A stretch of DNA of 64,000 nucleotides from Spongilla lacustris (lineage: Eukaryota; Porifera; Demospongiae; Spongillida; Spongillidae): positions 29,747,362-29,811,361 of the forward strand of contig OX442415.1 in the NCBI GenBank assembly GCA_949361645.1, read 5' to 3'. Numbering within the stretch: the stretch's first letter is position 1; each line of letters opens with the position of its first letter. A program made the position numbers and the translations under genes. Shown here piece by piece: positions 37,063 to 50,866 of the stretch. The notes under the pieces were generated by a model. That model was not told the DNA's origin and searched no databases. It saw nothing but the letters and a program-made list of their open reading frames with translations.

Positions 37063-37226
37063 AGGAAGGGGTGGAGCTGCAACAGGAAGGGGTGGAGCTA
37101 CAGCAGGAAGAGGTGGGGTTACAGCAGGAAGGGGTGGAGCTGCAACAGGAAGGGGTGGAGCTACAGCAGGATGAGGTGGGGTTACAGCAGGAAGGGGTGG
37201 AGCTGCAACAGGAAAGGGTGGAGCTG
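37063..37226 (+). repeat. 21-bp coding repeat in NPHP4 copy B exon 14
   Basis: About eight copies of the QQExVEL heptad unit, twice the number in copy A. Confidence 0.9.
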
Positions 37227-39257
37227 CAACATGACGAGGAGGAGCAGTTGAAACCTGAAGATGCTCCTGTGGATGTTAAGTGTATTGGTGGGCAAAACCC
37301 GGTGGTAACCATGGCTACAAGGTACAAAGTTAAGATACCTCATGTGTGGATGTGTGGACTCATACATACATACATACATACATGTACATACACACACACA
37401 TACACACACATGTACATGTGCATATATGCTGTGTATATGTGTCTACATGTAAGTCTCAACGCACATGTCTCATTTCCCAGGTCTGCCCACTCTGTCTCTC
37501 GCCCTACCTTGGCCTACCTCCATGTGGCTGGACCACAGTGCCTATGTGATGCTAAGGGCACCCCCATCCCTGAGGTTGACCTGGGCAAGGTGGCTGCATC
37601 ACTGGCCACGCCTCTGGCCACACCCCACAGCACTAGCCTAAGCACACAACCGTACCGTATAGCAGTGCAGCTGCTGGCATTTGGAGTGTGAGTTTAAATA
37701 TGGCAGCTGTGTGGGGAACCTCCTTCATCCTCCTCCCCAGACCTAAAAGGGAGTTTGAGGACCTGTCAGCAGGATCTATCAGTTCTTCTGTTCCCAGAGG
37801 GTAACCACTTCCTGTCAGCTGTTCAGACCACCTGATGTGGGGAAATCCCTTTTATATATCCTACAGAATGACACCTATGGGAACATGGTGAGGGCCCTTA
37901 CCTTATTGCCATGGTGACATGTGGTTCCTGTCTCCCAGCATGTCTTCCCAGTGAGCCACCTATCCCCCCCTCCCCCCCTCCCCCTGGAGGTCTCCTCCAT
38001 TACCTCTCCTCTGGCCACCTCCACGTGGACTTGTACCATGGCCCCTCCCACATCCTGATAGGCTCCGCCCTTGTCCCCGTGAAGGTGAGGACATTACATC
38101 ATCATTGTGTCATCCCCTTGTGTTCCGTAGTTACATGTATGTATATTTGGTTTGTAGTGGTAGGTTGCTAGGGGGAGGGGTTGTGAGTATGATAGCTTTG
38201 AGGGTCACCAAATTAACTATAATCTTAGCTGTGTGTGTCATGTGAAGGCTTTGGTGTGTTGAGGGGTTATTGGGTGTTGGAAGGTATCATGTGATATTGC
38301 TAGGTATCTATCTCATAGCTGCATTGTATGGGCAGCAGCTGGTAATTGTTTGATGGTGAACTGCAGCCATTCACTGGGTGATTTTACACTTCCTCTTTCA
38401 ATGTCAGCAAACATGTACAAGTACATGCTGTTGAAGTTTTATAGTATCATCCTCCTCCCTCCTCCTATCTTTCTCTTCCTTCCTCCTCCCTATTCCTCCC
38501 TCCCCCAGTTTCTCCTCTATCAAGAAGAGGAATGGTTCCAAGTCACCCTCTCTGCTCTTGTAATGTTTCCAGAGGTATTTACAGACTCCAATGTGCCAAT
38601 CGTCCCCATGGTAACACAAGGATGTGTGGGTGTGGCTATACATGATGTGCCCCTTCATTTGTAGCCTTCCTCTGTTGGCCTGGCCAGTGCAGTGGGCAGG
38701 CTGCCCCCTGACAGCAGGGATCTGGTCCCCATGCCTTTCCCAGGTGAGGCCTATAGCTTTAATATTATCCTTTCACTCTACTCCATCCCCCTCTGCCCAT
38801 CCCCTCCCCTCTCCCCTCCCTTCCCCTCTCCCCTCCATCCGCCTCCTCTCCCCATAGTCATAGCGTCAGAGCTTTTGTCCAATCAGATTTCCCTGGCAAG
38901 AAGGTTGTATGAGCGTCCTTCAACTGAAAAGAGTGAGGATGAAGATACCAGGAGGAGGTGTGGCTTGTAGGGAGGCTTGGTTTGTGGGTGTGTGGCTATA
39001 AAGTTCTGGGTGTGTGTTGTACAGATAAATTATGATGTTTATTAAAAGGATCATTTACAACATGTACTTTCACCCTCCTCCCCCTCCCCTCCATGTTATG
39101 CCCTCTGCTAGGAAGCTTGCACGTATGCAGTTCATAAGACTGAACATGGACCCCAGCTCCTCTGGTGATGGAGGTGGTGAGGACCTTAAGCTCCGCCCCT
39201 CCACTGTGCCTGGCTCCACCCCCACACAGGGCTCTGTTGTGGATGTCCAGAGGTCAG

Positions 39258-40320
39258 CTCTGTTAGCCTGTAGACCTAATGTTAGCCTGTAGACCTAATG
39301 TTAGCCTGTAGACCTAATGTTAGCCTGTAGACCTGATGTTAGCCTGTAGACCTGATGTTAGCCTGTAGACCTAATGTTAGCCTGTAGACCTGATGTTAGC
39401 CTGTAGACCTAATGTTAGCCTGTAGACCTGATGTTAGCCTGTAGACCTGATGTTAGCCTGTAGACCTAATGTTAGCCTGTAGACCTAATGTTAGCCTGTA
39501 GACCTAATGTTAGCCTGTAGACCTAATGTTAGCCTGTAGACCTGATGTTAGCCTGTAGACCTGATGTTAGCCTGTAGACCTAATGTTAGCCTGTAGACCT
39601 AATGTTAGCCTGTAGACCTGATGTTAGCCTGTAGACCTAATGTTAGCCTGTAGACCTAATGTTAGCCTGTAGACCTAATGTTAGCCTGTAGACCTAATGT
39701 TAGCCTGTAGACCTGATGTTAGCCTGTAGACCTAATGTTAGCCTGTAGACCTAATGTTAGCCTGTAGACCTGATGTTAGCCTGTAGACCTAATGTTAGCC
39801 TGTAGACCTAATGTTAGCCTGTAGACCTGATGTTAGCCTGTAGACCTGATGTTAGCCTGTAGACCTAATGTTAGCCTGTAGACCTAATGTTAGCCTGTAG
39901 ACCTGATGTTAGCCTGTAGACCTAATGTTAGCCTGTAGACCTAATGTTAGCCTGTAGACCTAATGTTAGCCTGTAGACCTAATGTTAGCCTGTAGACCTG
40001 ATGTTAGCCTGTAGACCTAATGTTAGCCTGTAGACCTAATGTTAGCCTGTAGACCTGATGTTAGCCTGTAGACCTAATGTTAGCCTGTAGACCTGATGTT
40101 AGCCTGTAGACCTGATGTTAGCCTGTAGACCTGATGTTAGCCTGTAGACCTGATGTTAGCCTGTAGACCTGATGTTAGCCTGTAGACCTAATGTTAGCCT
40201 GTAGACCTAATGTTAGCCTGTAGACCTAATGTTAGCCTGTAGACCTAATGTTAGCCTGTAGACCTGATGTTAGCCTGTAGACCTGATGTTAGCCTGTAGA
40301 CCTGATGTTAGCCTGTATGA
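39258..40320. repeat. 19-bp minisatellite, copy B
   Basis: About 55 copies of tgttagcctgtagacctaa/ctga at the site equivalent to 24747-25400, longer than copy A. Confidence 0.97.
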
Positions 40321-41904
40321 CTGCACATGTGACCTGATGTTAGCCTGTATGAGGCTTTTTTCTCTTTTCATAAATGCCACCTTTCGAAGCTTTCACCTGT
40401 GATTCAAAATGCTCCTCTCCCTCTCCTCCTCCTCCCCATCTCTACCTCCTCTCCCTCCCTCCTCCCCATCCCACCAGACATGAGCTCAGGCACCAGCGGG
40501 TAGTGGCAGTACTAGAGGAGCACATAAGCTCCGCCTACCTCCTCCAGGCCCCCATGGGCACAGCTGTGTACTTTAAGCACCAGTTCAGGAACACTCTCTC
40601 TCGCCCACTCAATATGACCATCTCTTGGCGAGACCCTGAGCTAAAGTGAGTCAACTGTTACCATGGTGATGGGCTGCATGTACACATACCATAGCACTTT
40701 GATTTATGGTGGTGTGCATCATTTAGGATACATAGGAGGTCCATCGAAAGGCTATCTCATAACACTTGTGAACTGACACCCTAACACCACACCTCCACCC
40801 TAACACCCCACCTTCTCCCTTGAGCATTGTCGTGACTCCACATCCTTAATACCACTAACACACCTCCACACCCCCACCTTCCTCTCCCTCACTTTGCTCT
40901 ACATTCTTAGTACATAATGATGCCTTTCCTCCTCCCCAGACTGGTGAGGGATCAGCTGGAGTGTCAACTGCTCAGAGAGTTTCATTTCATACAGACACGT
41001 GTGTAACCATTGTAACATAAATGTGATGTGACATGTACACACTCCTTACCTACCACTTTCCTTCCCTTCCTCCTCCCCTCTCCTTCCCTTCCTCCTCTCC
41101 TCCTCCCCTCTCCCTTCAGCAGCAATAGACGACAACCTGATCACTGACTGCCTGGACACTGGACAATATGGCTTCTTTGTCCACCCCAATGAAACTGTCA
41201 TGCTTCCCTTTATGTATCAGTCCTTCTCTGTGCCAAGAAGGGCCTGCCAGGATGGGGAGGAGGTATGGAGGTCTTATCCATATAAGGGCATCTATCGTGG
41301 GAACATCTATACAAGGGTATATTTGAGATGGCACAAACCAGATGTTGAAAATTATTTTCCTCACTAGTTATGTACTATAGTTATACATGTAGTTAGCATA
41401 CATCACCATGACAACAATGCTTGATAAAGCTGTTGATCTCTCCAGACTGCAGGCCATCAGCTTGAGCAAAAGATTATGGTTATTAATGTCCCCAAGTGTG
41501 TCCAATGGTAGCACACCTTTGCCCTTTGCCAGGTGTACCTGCAGACGTCCCACAATGACACTCTGGCTGTCCTCACCGTTCATGTCCACCCAACATGGCA
41601 CAGGGTGGACTGAGTGTTCAACTTCTACCATCCCCAGGGGACATTTATGAAGAAGTACTTTGAACTGAAGCATGTGACTGGCAGTAGAGGTATGTCCACG
41701 TCCATGTGACCAGCAGGGTAGGTGTGTCCATGTGACCAGCAGGGGAGGTGTGTCCATGTCCATGTGACCAGCAGGGGAGGTGTGTCCATGTCCATGTGAC
41801 TAGCAGGGTAGGTGTGTCCATGTCCATGTGACCAGCAGGGGAGGTGTATCCATGTGCATGTGACCAGCAGGGGAGGTGTGTCCATGTGCATGTGACCAGC
41901 TGTG

Positions 41905-42172
41905 AAGTACTGGAATACCCCGCGCTCGTGACCCAATGGCAGCCTGTTTATGAATCAATATCAGCTTAGAGCAGCGATAAGAATCACACAGCACTAGGCA
42001 CACAATTAACATCAGTTCGCGCCTCCGTCCATCCGTCAGGTATGCCAGCCTCCAAATGATCTGCCGTTCCTCTGCTGAGCGGTAGCTTAAGTACCTCCGA
42101 TGAATCTTCGAGAATGTTCTCAAGGGTTAACTAGGCAATTACAATTACACAATAAATGACAATACTACACCA
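41905..42172. mobile_element. 268-bp insertion in NPHP4 copy B intron 25
   Basis: Sequence absent from the same intron of copy A. The flanks share accagc (gtgaccagc before, ctacaccagcaggg after), compatible with a short target duplication. On the minus strand it has an open stretch of about 75 codons beginning MRTFSKIHRRYLSYRSAEER that I do not recognise. It is either a small mobile element or a captured gene fragment. Confidence 0.4.
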
Positions 42173-43435
42173 GCAGGGATTAACCCCTTGGGACATGGTA
42201 CAGCAGTGGTTATTAGTGGTTATCCGTTGCTACCAGATGATGGTGATGAGCTCTTTGCAGCAACCAGTGACCATGACAACACATGTGAAATCAGACACAG
42301 AGTGAGTTTAACCTTGTGTAGTCCCCTCTCATCCACTCTCCCTCCCTCCCTCCCTCCCTCCCCTCCATCCCCCTTCCCCTCCCTACAGAAAGATGGAGTA
42401 CCCTGTTGTTTTGTGAAGGCATCTGTAACATCTGGTCCCCAGTCCATTTTCTTCTTTGTCATGATCTACAAGTAAGTTTCCTATACCGGTAGGCCATCTG
42501 ACTGTATGTGTATGTGTGTATGGTGATCACTATGTATGCTTCATACATATACATGTACACATACACATGTACACCCTCTACACCCTCTCTCACACAGCCA
42601 GAAGTATGCTTTCTGTCCAGTGGAGATATGGCAGGTCTTTGTTCACCCAGCATACAGGTATGGCCACACCCACTGTGGTCATAGCCAAGCTTGCCCCTCC
42701 CCCTGCCCCTCCCACTATGTAGAGTTGATCATTCCCTGACATTGGGTCAGTCTTCAACTATTCAGTTGAGTCTCCATGGCAACAGTATTGATCAGCGAGT
42801 CAATTGCTATTCTTTGTCTGGGCCAGTTATTAAGGTAAAGATAAATTATTAGGTTATCTGTTTGACTATGAGTTTTTTAATGGTTTGTTGTCATGGCAAC
42901 TACAGGTCATCACTCCCTCCCCATTCCTGCTTGTAAACCACACCCTCTCAACAGTACAAGTGACTTTGAAGACCTACTCCCACCTCAAGAGTACAATGAT
43001 TGTCACAGCTGTGGGTATGTGCAGGTGTGGAGGGGAAGTGTGGGGTGTGGAGGGGAAATGTGGGGGTGTGGAGGAAAGTTTGGGGTGTGGAGGTGTGAGG
43101 AGTGATGTGATGTACCATGACCTCACCTCTCCTCTTGTGCAGACATTGACTCCCAGCAGCTCCTCAACACTTGGCTTATACATATGGCTGTGCTGGAGCC
43201 TGCTGTGGCCAAAGCTTTCAAGGTCTCACTTCCTGTGGGAGGGGCCAAGTCCATCAACAAGGTGAAGGAGTGTGCCTTTGGGATCAGTTAGGGGGAGGGG
43301 CCATGTTTATTATCATGATGTAATGCCACAGTATACTATGGGATATCTCCACCATCTTCTTAATACCTTCCTCCTGCATCTCCATATTACTTCCCACCAG
43401 TGAAGAGTGCTCTAGCACTGGTAGATAATGGTGTC

Positions 43436-45210
43436 AAATTCACCTTCACCAATCCTTTAACCTTCCATAGACCATCACCTTCATCAATCCTTTAACCTTT
43501 CATAGACCATCACCTTCACCTATCCTTTAACCTTCCATAAACCATCACCTTCACCAATCCTTTAACCTTCCATAGACCATCACCTCCACCAATCCTTTAA
43601 CCTTCCATAGACCATCACCTTCACCAATCCTTTAACCCTCCATAGACCATCACCTTCACCAATCCTTTAACCTTCCATAGACCATCACCTTCATCAATCC
43701 TTTAACCTTCCATAGACCATCACCTTCACCAATCCTTTAACCTTCCATAGACCATCACCTTCATCAATCCTTTAACCTTCCATAGGCCATCACCTTCACC
43801 AATCCTTTAACCTTCCATAGACCATCACCTTCATCAATCCTTTAACCCTCCATAGACCATCACCTTCATCAATCCTTTAACCTTCCATAGACCATCACCT
43901 TCACCAATCCTTTAACCTTCCATAGACCATCACCTTTACCAATCCTTTAACCCTCCATAGACCATCACCTTCATCAATCCTTTAACCTTTCATAGACCAT
44001 CACCTTCACCAATCCTTTAACCTTCCATAGACCATCACCTTCACCAATCCTTTAACCTTCCATAGACCATCACCTTCATCAATCCTTTAACCCTCCATAG
44101 ACCATCACCTTCATCAATCCTTTAACCTTCCATAGACCATCACCTTCACCAATCCTTTAACCTTCCATAGACCATCACCTTCACCAATCCTTTAACCTTC
44201 CATAGACCATCACCTTCACCAATCCTTTAACCTTCCATAGACCATCACCTTCACCAATCCTTTAACCTTCCATAGACCATCACCTTCACCAATCCTTTAA
44301 CCTTCCATAGACCATCACCTTCACCAATCCTTTAACCTTCCATAGACCATCACCTCCACCAATCCTTTAACCTTCCATACACCATCACCTTCACCAATCC
44401 TTTAACCTTCCATAGACCATCACCTTCACCAATCCTTTAACCTTCCATAGACCATCACCTTCACCAATCCTTTAACCTTCCATAGACCATCACCTTCACC
44501 AATCCTTTAACCTTCCATAGACCATCACCTTCACCAATCCTTTAACCTTCCATAGACCATCACCTTCACCAATCTTTTAACCTTCCATAGACCATCACCT
44601 TCACCAATCCTTTAACCTTCCATAGACCATCACCTTCACCAATCCTTTAACCTTCCATAGACCATCACCTCCACCAATCCTTTAACCTTCCATAGACCAT
44701 CACCTTCACCAATCCTTTAACCTTCCATAGGCCATCACCTTCACCAATCCTTTAACCCTCCACAGACCATCACCTTCACCAATCCTTTAACCTTCCATAG
44801 ACCATCACTTTCACCAATCCTTTAACCTTCCATAGACCATCACCTTCACCAATCCTTTAACCTTCCATAGACCATCACCTTCACCAATCCTTTAACCTTC
44901 CATAGGCCATCACCTTCACCAATCCTTTAACCCTCCACAGACCATCACCTTCACCAATCCTTTAACCTTCCATAGACCATCACTTTCACCAATCCTTTAA
45001 CCTTCCATAGACCATCACCTTCACCAATCCTTTAACCTTCCATAGACCATCACCTCCACCAATCCTTTAACCCTCCACAGACCATCACCTTCACCAATCG
45101 TTTAACCTTCCATAGACCATCACCTCCACCAATCCTTTAACCTTCCATAGACCATCACCTTCACCAATCCTTTAACCTTCCATAGACCATCACCTTCACC
45201 AATCCTTACA
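43436..45210. repeat. 35-bp splice-acceptor minisatellite, copy B
   Basis: About 50 copies of the same 35-bp unit as 28770-29953, with extra variants (ttcatcaatcc, ccataggcc). It ends at the copy B exon 32 start (45186). Confidence 0.95.
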
Positions 45211-45320
45211 GCAAGACAATGGAATTCTTCTTGCACACCAACAGCCCAGAGTGTTTATCATTTGAATCTTCTGCTCTCAAGGTGGGCCAGCTTGGTGGTA
45301 TGGAATGGGTGCTAACACAC

Positions 45321-45454
<134 letters not shown>

Positions 45455-45686
45455 CACTCTTCAGCTCTGTGCAAAGCAGACTGGGACCATAGTGCTTCAG
45501 TTTGCTCCAAGTTCAACACCTCTGTCCTTCAACATTCTTGTCTTCATCAACGATGAACTGGACCAAACAGAAGAGTGCTTCCTGGTCAATGCTGTGTATA
45601 TGTAATGTGTACGTTTTGTTGTTTTTATCTATTTATCAGCTCAAGTGTGCGCGGGAGGGGGGCGCGTTTGGCGGGTTTGTTAACTC

Positions 45687-45929
45687 ATGGAGCTCTTCGA
45701 CGACCTCCTTCGCTACGGACTGTACCTTGGAGCCATTTTTCAGCTGGTAGCTATTGCCGCCATTGTATTCGTACCGCCCAAATCTGACGACACAGCGCTA
45801 GCGGACCTCGATGTGGACACACGGTCTAACGGAAAGGAGGCGTTTGATGTGGCGACAGAGAAGGAACATTTGGACAATACTAGCGCTCCTACTAACAAGA
45901 AGAACAAAAAGATTAGGAGGAGGAAGTGA
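45687..45929 (+). CDS. MANBAL: MANBAL-like small membrane protein (UPF0239), copy B
   Basis: 80-aa intact ORF differing from the copy at 30391-30627 by two extra residues (ALADLD versus ADLD) and a few substitutions (IVFVPP, EAFDVATE, SAPTNKK). The same single membrane segment and basic KKIRRRK tail are kept. It sits 81 bp after the stop of the decayed NPHP4 copy. Similarity to copy A ends about 15 bp after its stop, so the 3' UTRs differ. Unlike the adjacent NPHP4 copy it has no lesion, which suggests it is still under constraint or recently duplicated. An AATAAA is at 46036-46041. Confidence 0.88.
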   Translation: MELFDDLLRYGLYLGAIFQLVAIAAIVFVPPKSDDTALADLDVDTRSNGKEAFDVATEKEHLDNTSAPTNKKNKKIRRRK

Positions 45930-46028
45930 GGTAGAGATTCAGACATATCTCACCAGTACAGCAGTATATAATTTTCCGTATTACTTTGATGTGTAAAATA
46001 TGTAAGCGGTTTGTGCGTGTATATGTCA

Positions 46029-46326
46029 ACAAGTAAATAAAAATCATTCTCTATGAGAAAGTTGGTGGCATATAGGATTTGAAGGCAATGGTGGTGTAAA
46101 AAGGAAGGAAACAAGGGTCTAATAATAAGGGAAAATGGAATAGTCCTATATTTAGCACATTTCTACATGTACTAGTAGGATATAGTGTGTTGTTTGTGTG
46201 CTAAATATAGGACTATTCCATTTTCCCTTATTATTAGACCCTTGTTTCCTTCCTTTTTACACCACCATTGCCTTCAAATCCTATATGCCACCAACTTTCT
46301 CATGGAGAATGTTTTTATTTACTTGT
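46029..46326. repeat. Long inverted repeat (hairpin), arms about 130 bp
   Basis: Left arm about 46029-46159, right arm about 46197-46326, spacer 37 bp. The arms are almost perfect inverse copies (for example ggaatagtcctatatttagc on the left, gctaaatataggactattcc on the right). The left arm includes the AATAAA of MANBAL copy B, so the 3' UTR has been duplicated in inverse orientation. Confidence 0.9.
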
Positions 46327-47467
46327 TTCATTAATTTTTGTTCATACCCGATTATTAGGCTCGGCCCCGCAGCAGCGGATGGATTACATCACCGCTATGC
46401 GGAAACAGCCCAAGACTGTGCTAACGATGATCATTGTTACGTAAATTTGGGTCTGGGTATGAGACTAAGAAAGAGGAAAGCCTGGTAGCTTAATCGATTC
46501 ATGCGTGCGTATTGAAGGCTGTGATATCCGGACATGTGTCTAAAACCAAGGTAAAGACATTTTAATAAAATCTGTAGCGTTTAGCCCATCGAGTTCACCG
46601 ATCTGAGAGTATCATTGCGGTGCTAGCCCTTTAATGTACAGTTGTCATCCCGGGAAAGTTCAGTCACTCTTTTTTGATGTGCAATGTATTATCGCGTCAT
46701 AAATTAATATTACATTATTACTGCTACTTCCCCAGACCCTTTTGGTGTCAGTGTCACATGATGCACATTATGACTACAACACAACACAGCAACTACCTAC
46801 TAACAATGTCTGAAATCATGACACACAGGCTTGAGCAGGGGTCAGGCAAAAATCCACATTCTGCGGCAAAAACAGACGAACTATCCTGCTCCAATACACA
46901 TAACAACAGCAACAGTCCATTCTGAGTTGCAAAACACCAACATTTTTGAGTCACCACCAGCCATGTCAGCTGAACTCCAATCAAGGACCAAATATAAGCA
47001 CTCCCCATTCTGGAGGAAGCTTCAACAAATCTGATCCATGAAAAGAGTGATGCACCATCACTAACTCCACACACCTACATTGTACACAACCATCACCAAG
47101 TCTGGTCCCTAACTCCACTGAACAATCACCGCAGTACATGCCACCATCACATTGCATTGCCAACCTAAGCCTCTCAAAAATTTCAGGACCAACATCATTC
47201 AAACACCCTCCTATACATGTAGAGTACACCAGTGAAATAGTGAATCATATTTATATCATACCTTTACTTTCAGTTGTGACCTGCACACAGTAAGTGTTCA
47301 AATGAAATCTTAAAAGTGTTGATGGAGTCATACACTGCAGCAACACTGTAACGTTACATGTATACATGAGCAAATAATTTGTTGAGTGTAGATACCTTAG
47401 TTCAGGTAAACAGAAGTCATATCAACACCAGCAGACCTAAATATATGTTTGGTCATCAGATAGGATG

Positions 47468-47637
47468 CAGGAGCGGATACAGGGGGGGGTTGCAACCCCC
47501 TCTTTTGTCCAAAATCACTTTTTTTTTCCGCACGCAGTTGTACGCGACAGCACCCCCCCCCCCCCCCCCCCCCGCTCGTCTTATTATTAATTATAACAAC
47601 CCCCCCTATATTGAAATCCTGTATCCGCCCCTGAGAT
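47468..47637. mobile_element. MITE with hAT-like terminal inverted repeats
   Basis: About 170 bp, non-coding. The left end is caggagcggatacaggggg. The right end, reverse-complemented, is caggggcggatacaggattt. An internal C-run is present. The CAGGGGCGGAT terminus resembles hAT-type ends, but no 8-bp target duplication was seen. Confidence 0.55.
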
Positions 47638-49376
47638 GTTCAAAGAAGCAATGAATACAAACATGCATTTACTGATAGGATGCAATCTACAAAGTGATGA
47701 CTGTACATGTACCTGGTACACACTCTACAAGCCCCCATACAGGCACTTCCTTCTCCCCACCTGTTACTAGACACTTACATCACTTCGAAGGGATGAATGC
47801 AGTATCGTACTAAGCTTTTTTTTGTTCTTCCTTTCAAAGCTCTTTAACCTGGTGTTGGTAGTGGCTCAGTAAATGTCACCTCTACACCACCATTAATTAT
47901 TATTATTATTATTATTATTATTTTTACAGCTTGTAGCTTCATTGTGCACCAATTGACAAATGACTGGTGTATGAAGAAATGAGGTCATATGGGTGCTGGT
48001 AGCTCCACTACGAGTGTCTCTCCCATGGTAGCTGATTGCTCATTTGCAGTGAGGCAGATTGGTAGCTGTAGGACCCGCTGCTGTATCTTGCTGGTGTTCC
48101 GTATAGCTGCTATTTTTTTCTGGTGTTGGTAGAGGCTCAGAACCAAATGTCACACCACCATTTTTGCAACTGACAGAAGACACTGACGCACATCTCTACA
48201 GGGTAGATAAAGAAACATGACTAATACACTCAACTCAATGCAGCATTCATTTACCTTGATATTGGACCAACATCTTTACACTTTTCCTGAACTTTAAAGC
48301 CATATCAGCTAACAGCAGAACACATAGTGGGAAGGGCGGCATGCTCAGGCAGGCCATTGACACCTATGCATACCTCAACAGGTCTTCAAATGGAGAACGC
48401 CCTTAACATTCTGCAGAACTATGTGGCTTGCTGCCTCCATATCTGCCTTAATCCCCCCATCAACCTTGCTGTAACACCTATAGTAAATGTTATATTGCAT
48501 GACCGCAATGATAACACACAATTTTGCCTCCAACCTCATTTATAGCCAAATGTGTCTGAACTGTCATTATGATGACTGCATCTCCATATGTGACACACAC
48601 TATACCTTCATTAAACTGCCATTGCATTGCCAAACTAATCCTCTTTCCAATTTCAGGATAAGCACCACACACGTATCGTTCACTTTTGTAGCCCCACTGG
48701 AGGACCATATCAATCTTCTCCATACATGCAGATGTACTCTTCTATACGTGGAGTACACCAGTCAAATAGCGTATCATGATTTTTATATCCATACCTTTGT
48801 TTTCCTTTCCAAAGTTACACATGTGACCTGCACAGCTAGGAAGCGTTCTAAAATGTTAAAACAGAATGGGAGGTGTTACATGTAGCAACACTGAAAATGT
48901 ACTACATGTAGGCAATACAAGCAGACTCCAATACAAGCAGGACAGCATGCTTGGTAAACAGAAGCCATATTCAGTCACCACAGTGCACTTCAAAGAAACA
49001 TTGAATAAAATTATGCAGGCAGAACACAATAGTGGGAAGGGCTAAACTTCGTGGCATGCTCAGGCAGGCCATTGACACTTATGCATACCTCAACAGGTCT
49101 TCAAATGGAGAATGCCCTTAGACTTCTGCAGAACTATGTGGCTTGCTGACTCCATATCTGCCTTGATCCCCCATCAACCTTGCTGTAACACCTATGTATG
49201 TATGACCACAATGATAGAACCACACATGTCTGAGCTGTCAGTAGGATGACACCTTCCCCCACACCGTAGAATAGAACCTTCTGAGAGAATGTACAAGAAG
49301 GAGGAATGTGGTTGCCTGGTAATATGGGCACTATGTCCATGGTGACTTTGCAACGCAAAGGTTTACAAACATTATT

Positions 49377-49813
49377 TTATAATACATGCACGCATGCATC
49401 AGTATGTTTGTTCAAAATACGTATTGTATCACTCAGACTCAGTCGAATTCGAACGTACGTACCTTTGGGGTTTATTGGTAGGTATTTTTCTAAGCCATTA
49501 TCCTTGCGGTAGCATTTGCTTCGTGCAGCATGTTGATCTGTCGGTCGTTCTTGCAATCGCATTCTTTTCGCAGGAGAAGCGATGGAATCGTCCCGATGTT
49601 CTGCACTGTTCATGGCCGCTTTATTTTCATTGTACCGTTGCCGCTTTAAAGATAGTATTGGCTCGGGGTTCTTGTGATATTTTTCCCACTCAGCGGTTTG
49701 CTTTTGATCGGAGTTCTTTGCTCTCTTCTGACGACCGCTCTTATTTCCTCTCGCTTTTGGAGGTATTCCGCTCGACGTTTAGCTCTAGCCTTACGCTGAC
49801 GTGAACACATTTT
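49377..49813 (-). pseudogene. Lys/Arg-rich coding relic, frameshifted
   Basis: Minus strand. MCSRQRKARAKRRAEYLQKR begins at about 49810. After a frame change near 49710 the reading AEWEKYHKNPEPILSLKRQR continues into MNSAEHRDDSIASPAKRMRL down to about 49440, where a possible donor follows NPKG. The pattern resembles basic repeats seen in transposon-encoded proteins. Not recognised; low certainty. Confidence 0.3.
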
Positions 49814-50866
49814 GACAAAAACAGCTTCGCTAACAAAAGCAAACGACGTCAAGACGGACATACTTTTTGCACAGGTATAAAATGTTTGTATACTTATATA
49901 AACTACGAACAGGAACACCAAAGAAATAGCCTCACGTGTAGTTCTAATATTTAAGCTCAAGTAGGTGTGGCTTACAGCATCTATCATGGCCGTATGGCTC
50001 GAAACACACCATTTCTAGCCAGACTGAGAGCTACTGTAACAAGCGATCCCTATGAACATACTCACTTGTACGGATGTAACTTGAAATTCTGAACCTATTG
50101 ATACCATTGACGTTCTTTGAAACAGCTCCCGTGTCGAGTTTTATCCCCAGTAAAGTTATCAACATATGTATTAATGTTATCAGTTCCAGGTCCAATAGGA
50201 TCCACGTGTATCTGACTCAAAAGGGCACTACCGCTTGAAATTCTGAACGTACTGGCACCATTCGCGTCCTTTGAAACGGTTCTTATCTCGAGTTCTTTTC
50301 AAATAAAGGAAGAAGGAGAAAATGGCCGCCGTTCCGTCTGGGGACGAGGAAAAACAGAATCCCTTTTGTTCTCTCGAACGACACGGTTATGCGACATCAA
50401 ACAAACACGAAACGGCTCTTTTTTGATTTCTTGTTCGATACCGACGACTAGCTAAGCCATATAATTGATAGGAGTCCCGTTAGAAGCGGGTCCCGTTTTT
50501 TAATGACTTCACAATCGGGGTCAAATCCTATAAGAGAGTTACTAACGTAACTCTCGATACAATGTATGATGTCAAAATTCAAATTTTGAGACCAGGATGG
50601 TTCTATTTTGCTATGCATGGTCTCGTCTCCAACATTGCGTAGCAGGCTACCAGTGCTAGGACAAACTTTACATAGCAGGCTACCAGTGCTGCGCATGCAT
50701 GCAGTCGTTCACACGGACATTCGATTTGCTGAAGTTATCAGAGATCTATATAATATGATCTCTGAAGTTATGCAGTTCCAAACGTGGGCGCATTGCGGCA
50801 ACTACTACTAGTTATTACCGTATAAGGTAAACCGCGTACCGGTGGGGCGAGAAGAGAAATGCGATA

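Larger units (their letters stand above)
46330..50866. other. Repeat-rich intergenic region without a confident gene
   Basis: Contains the MITE at 47468-47637, direct repeats at 48316-48480 and 49021-49200 (about 165 bp, shared core aggccattgacac), a weaker related pair at 47085-47290 and 48610-48840, and a duplicated 65-bp block at 50083-50147 and 50235-50299. Short ORFs here lack family features. Confidence 0.55.

Noticed and set aside
47379..47654. 91-codon ORF
   Set aside because: It lies mostly in the MITE with a poly-C core; no family features.
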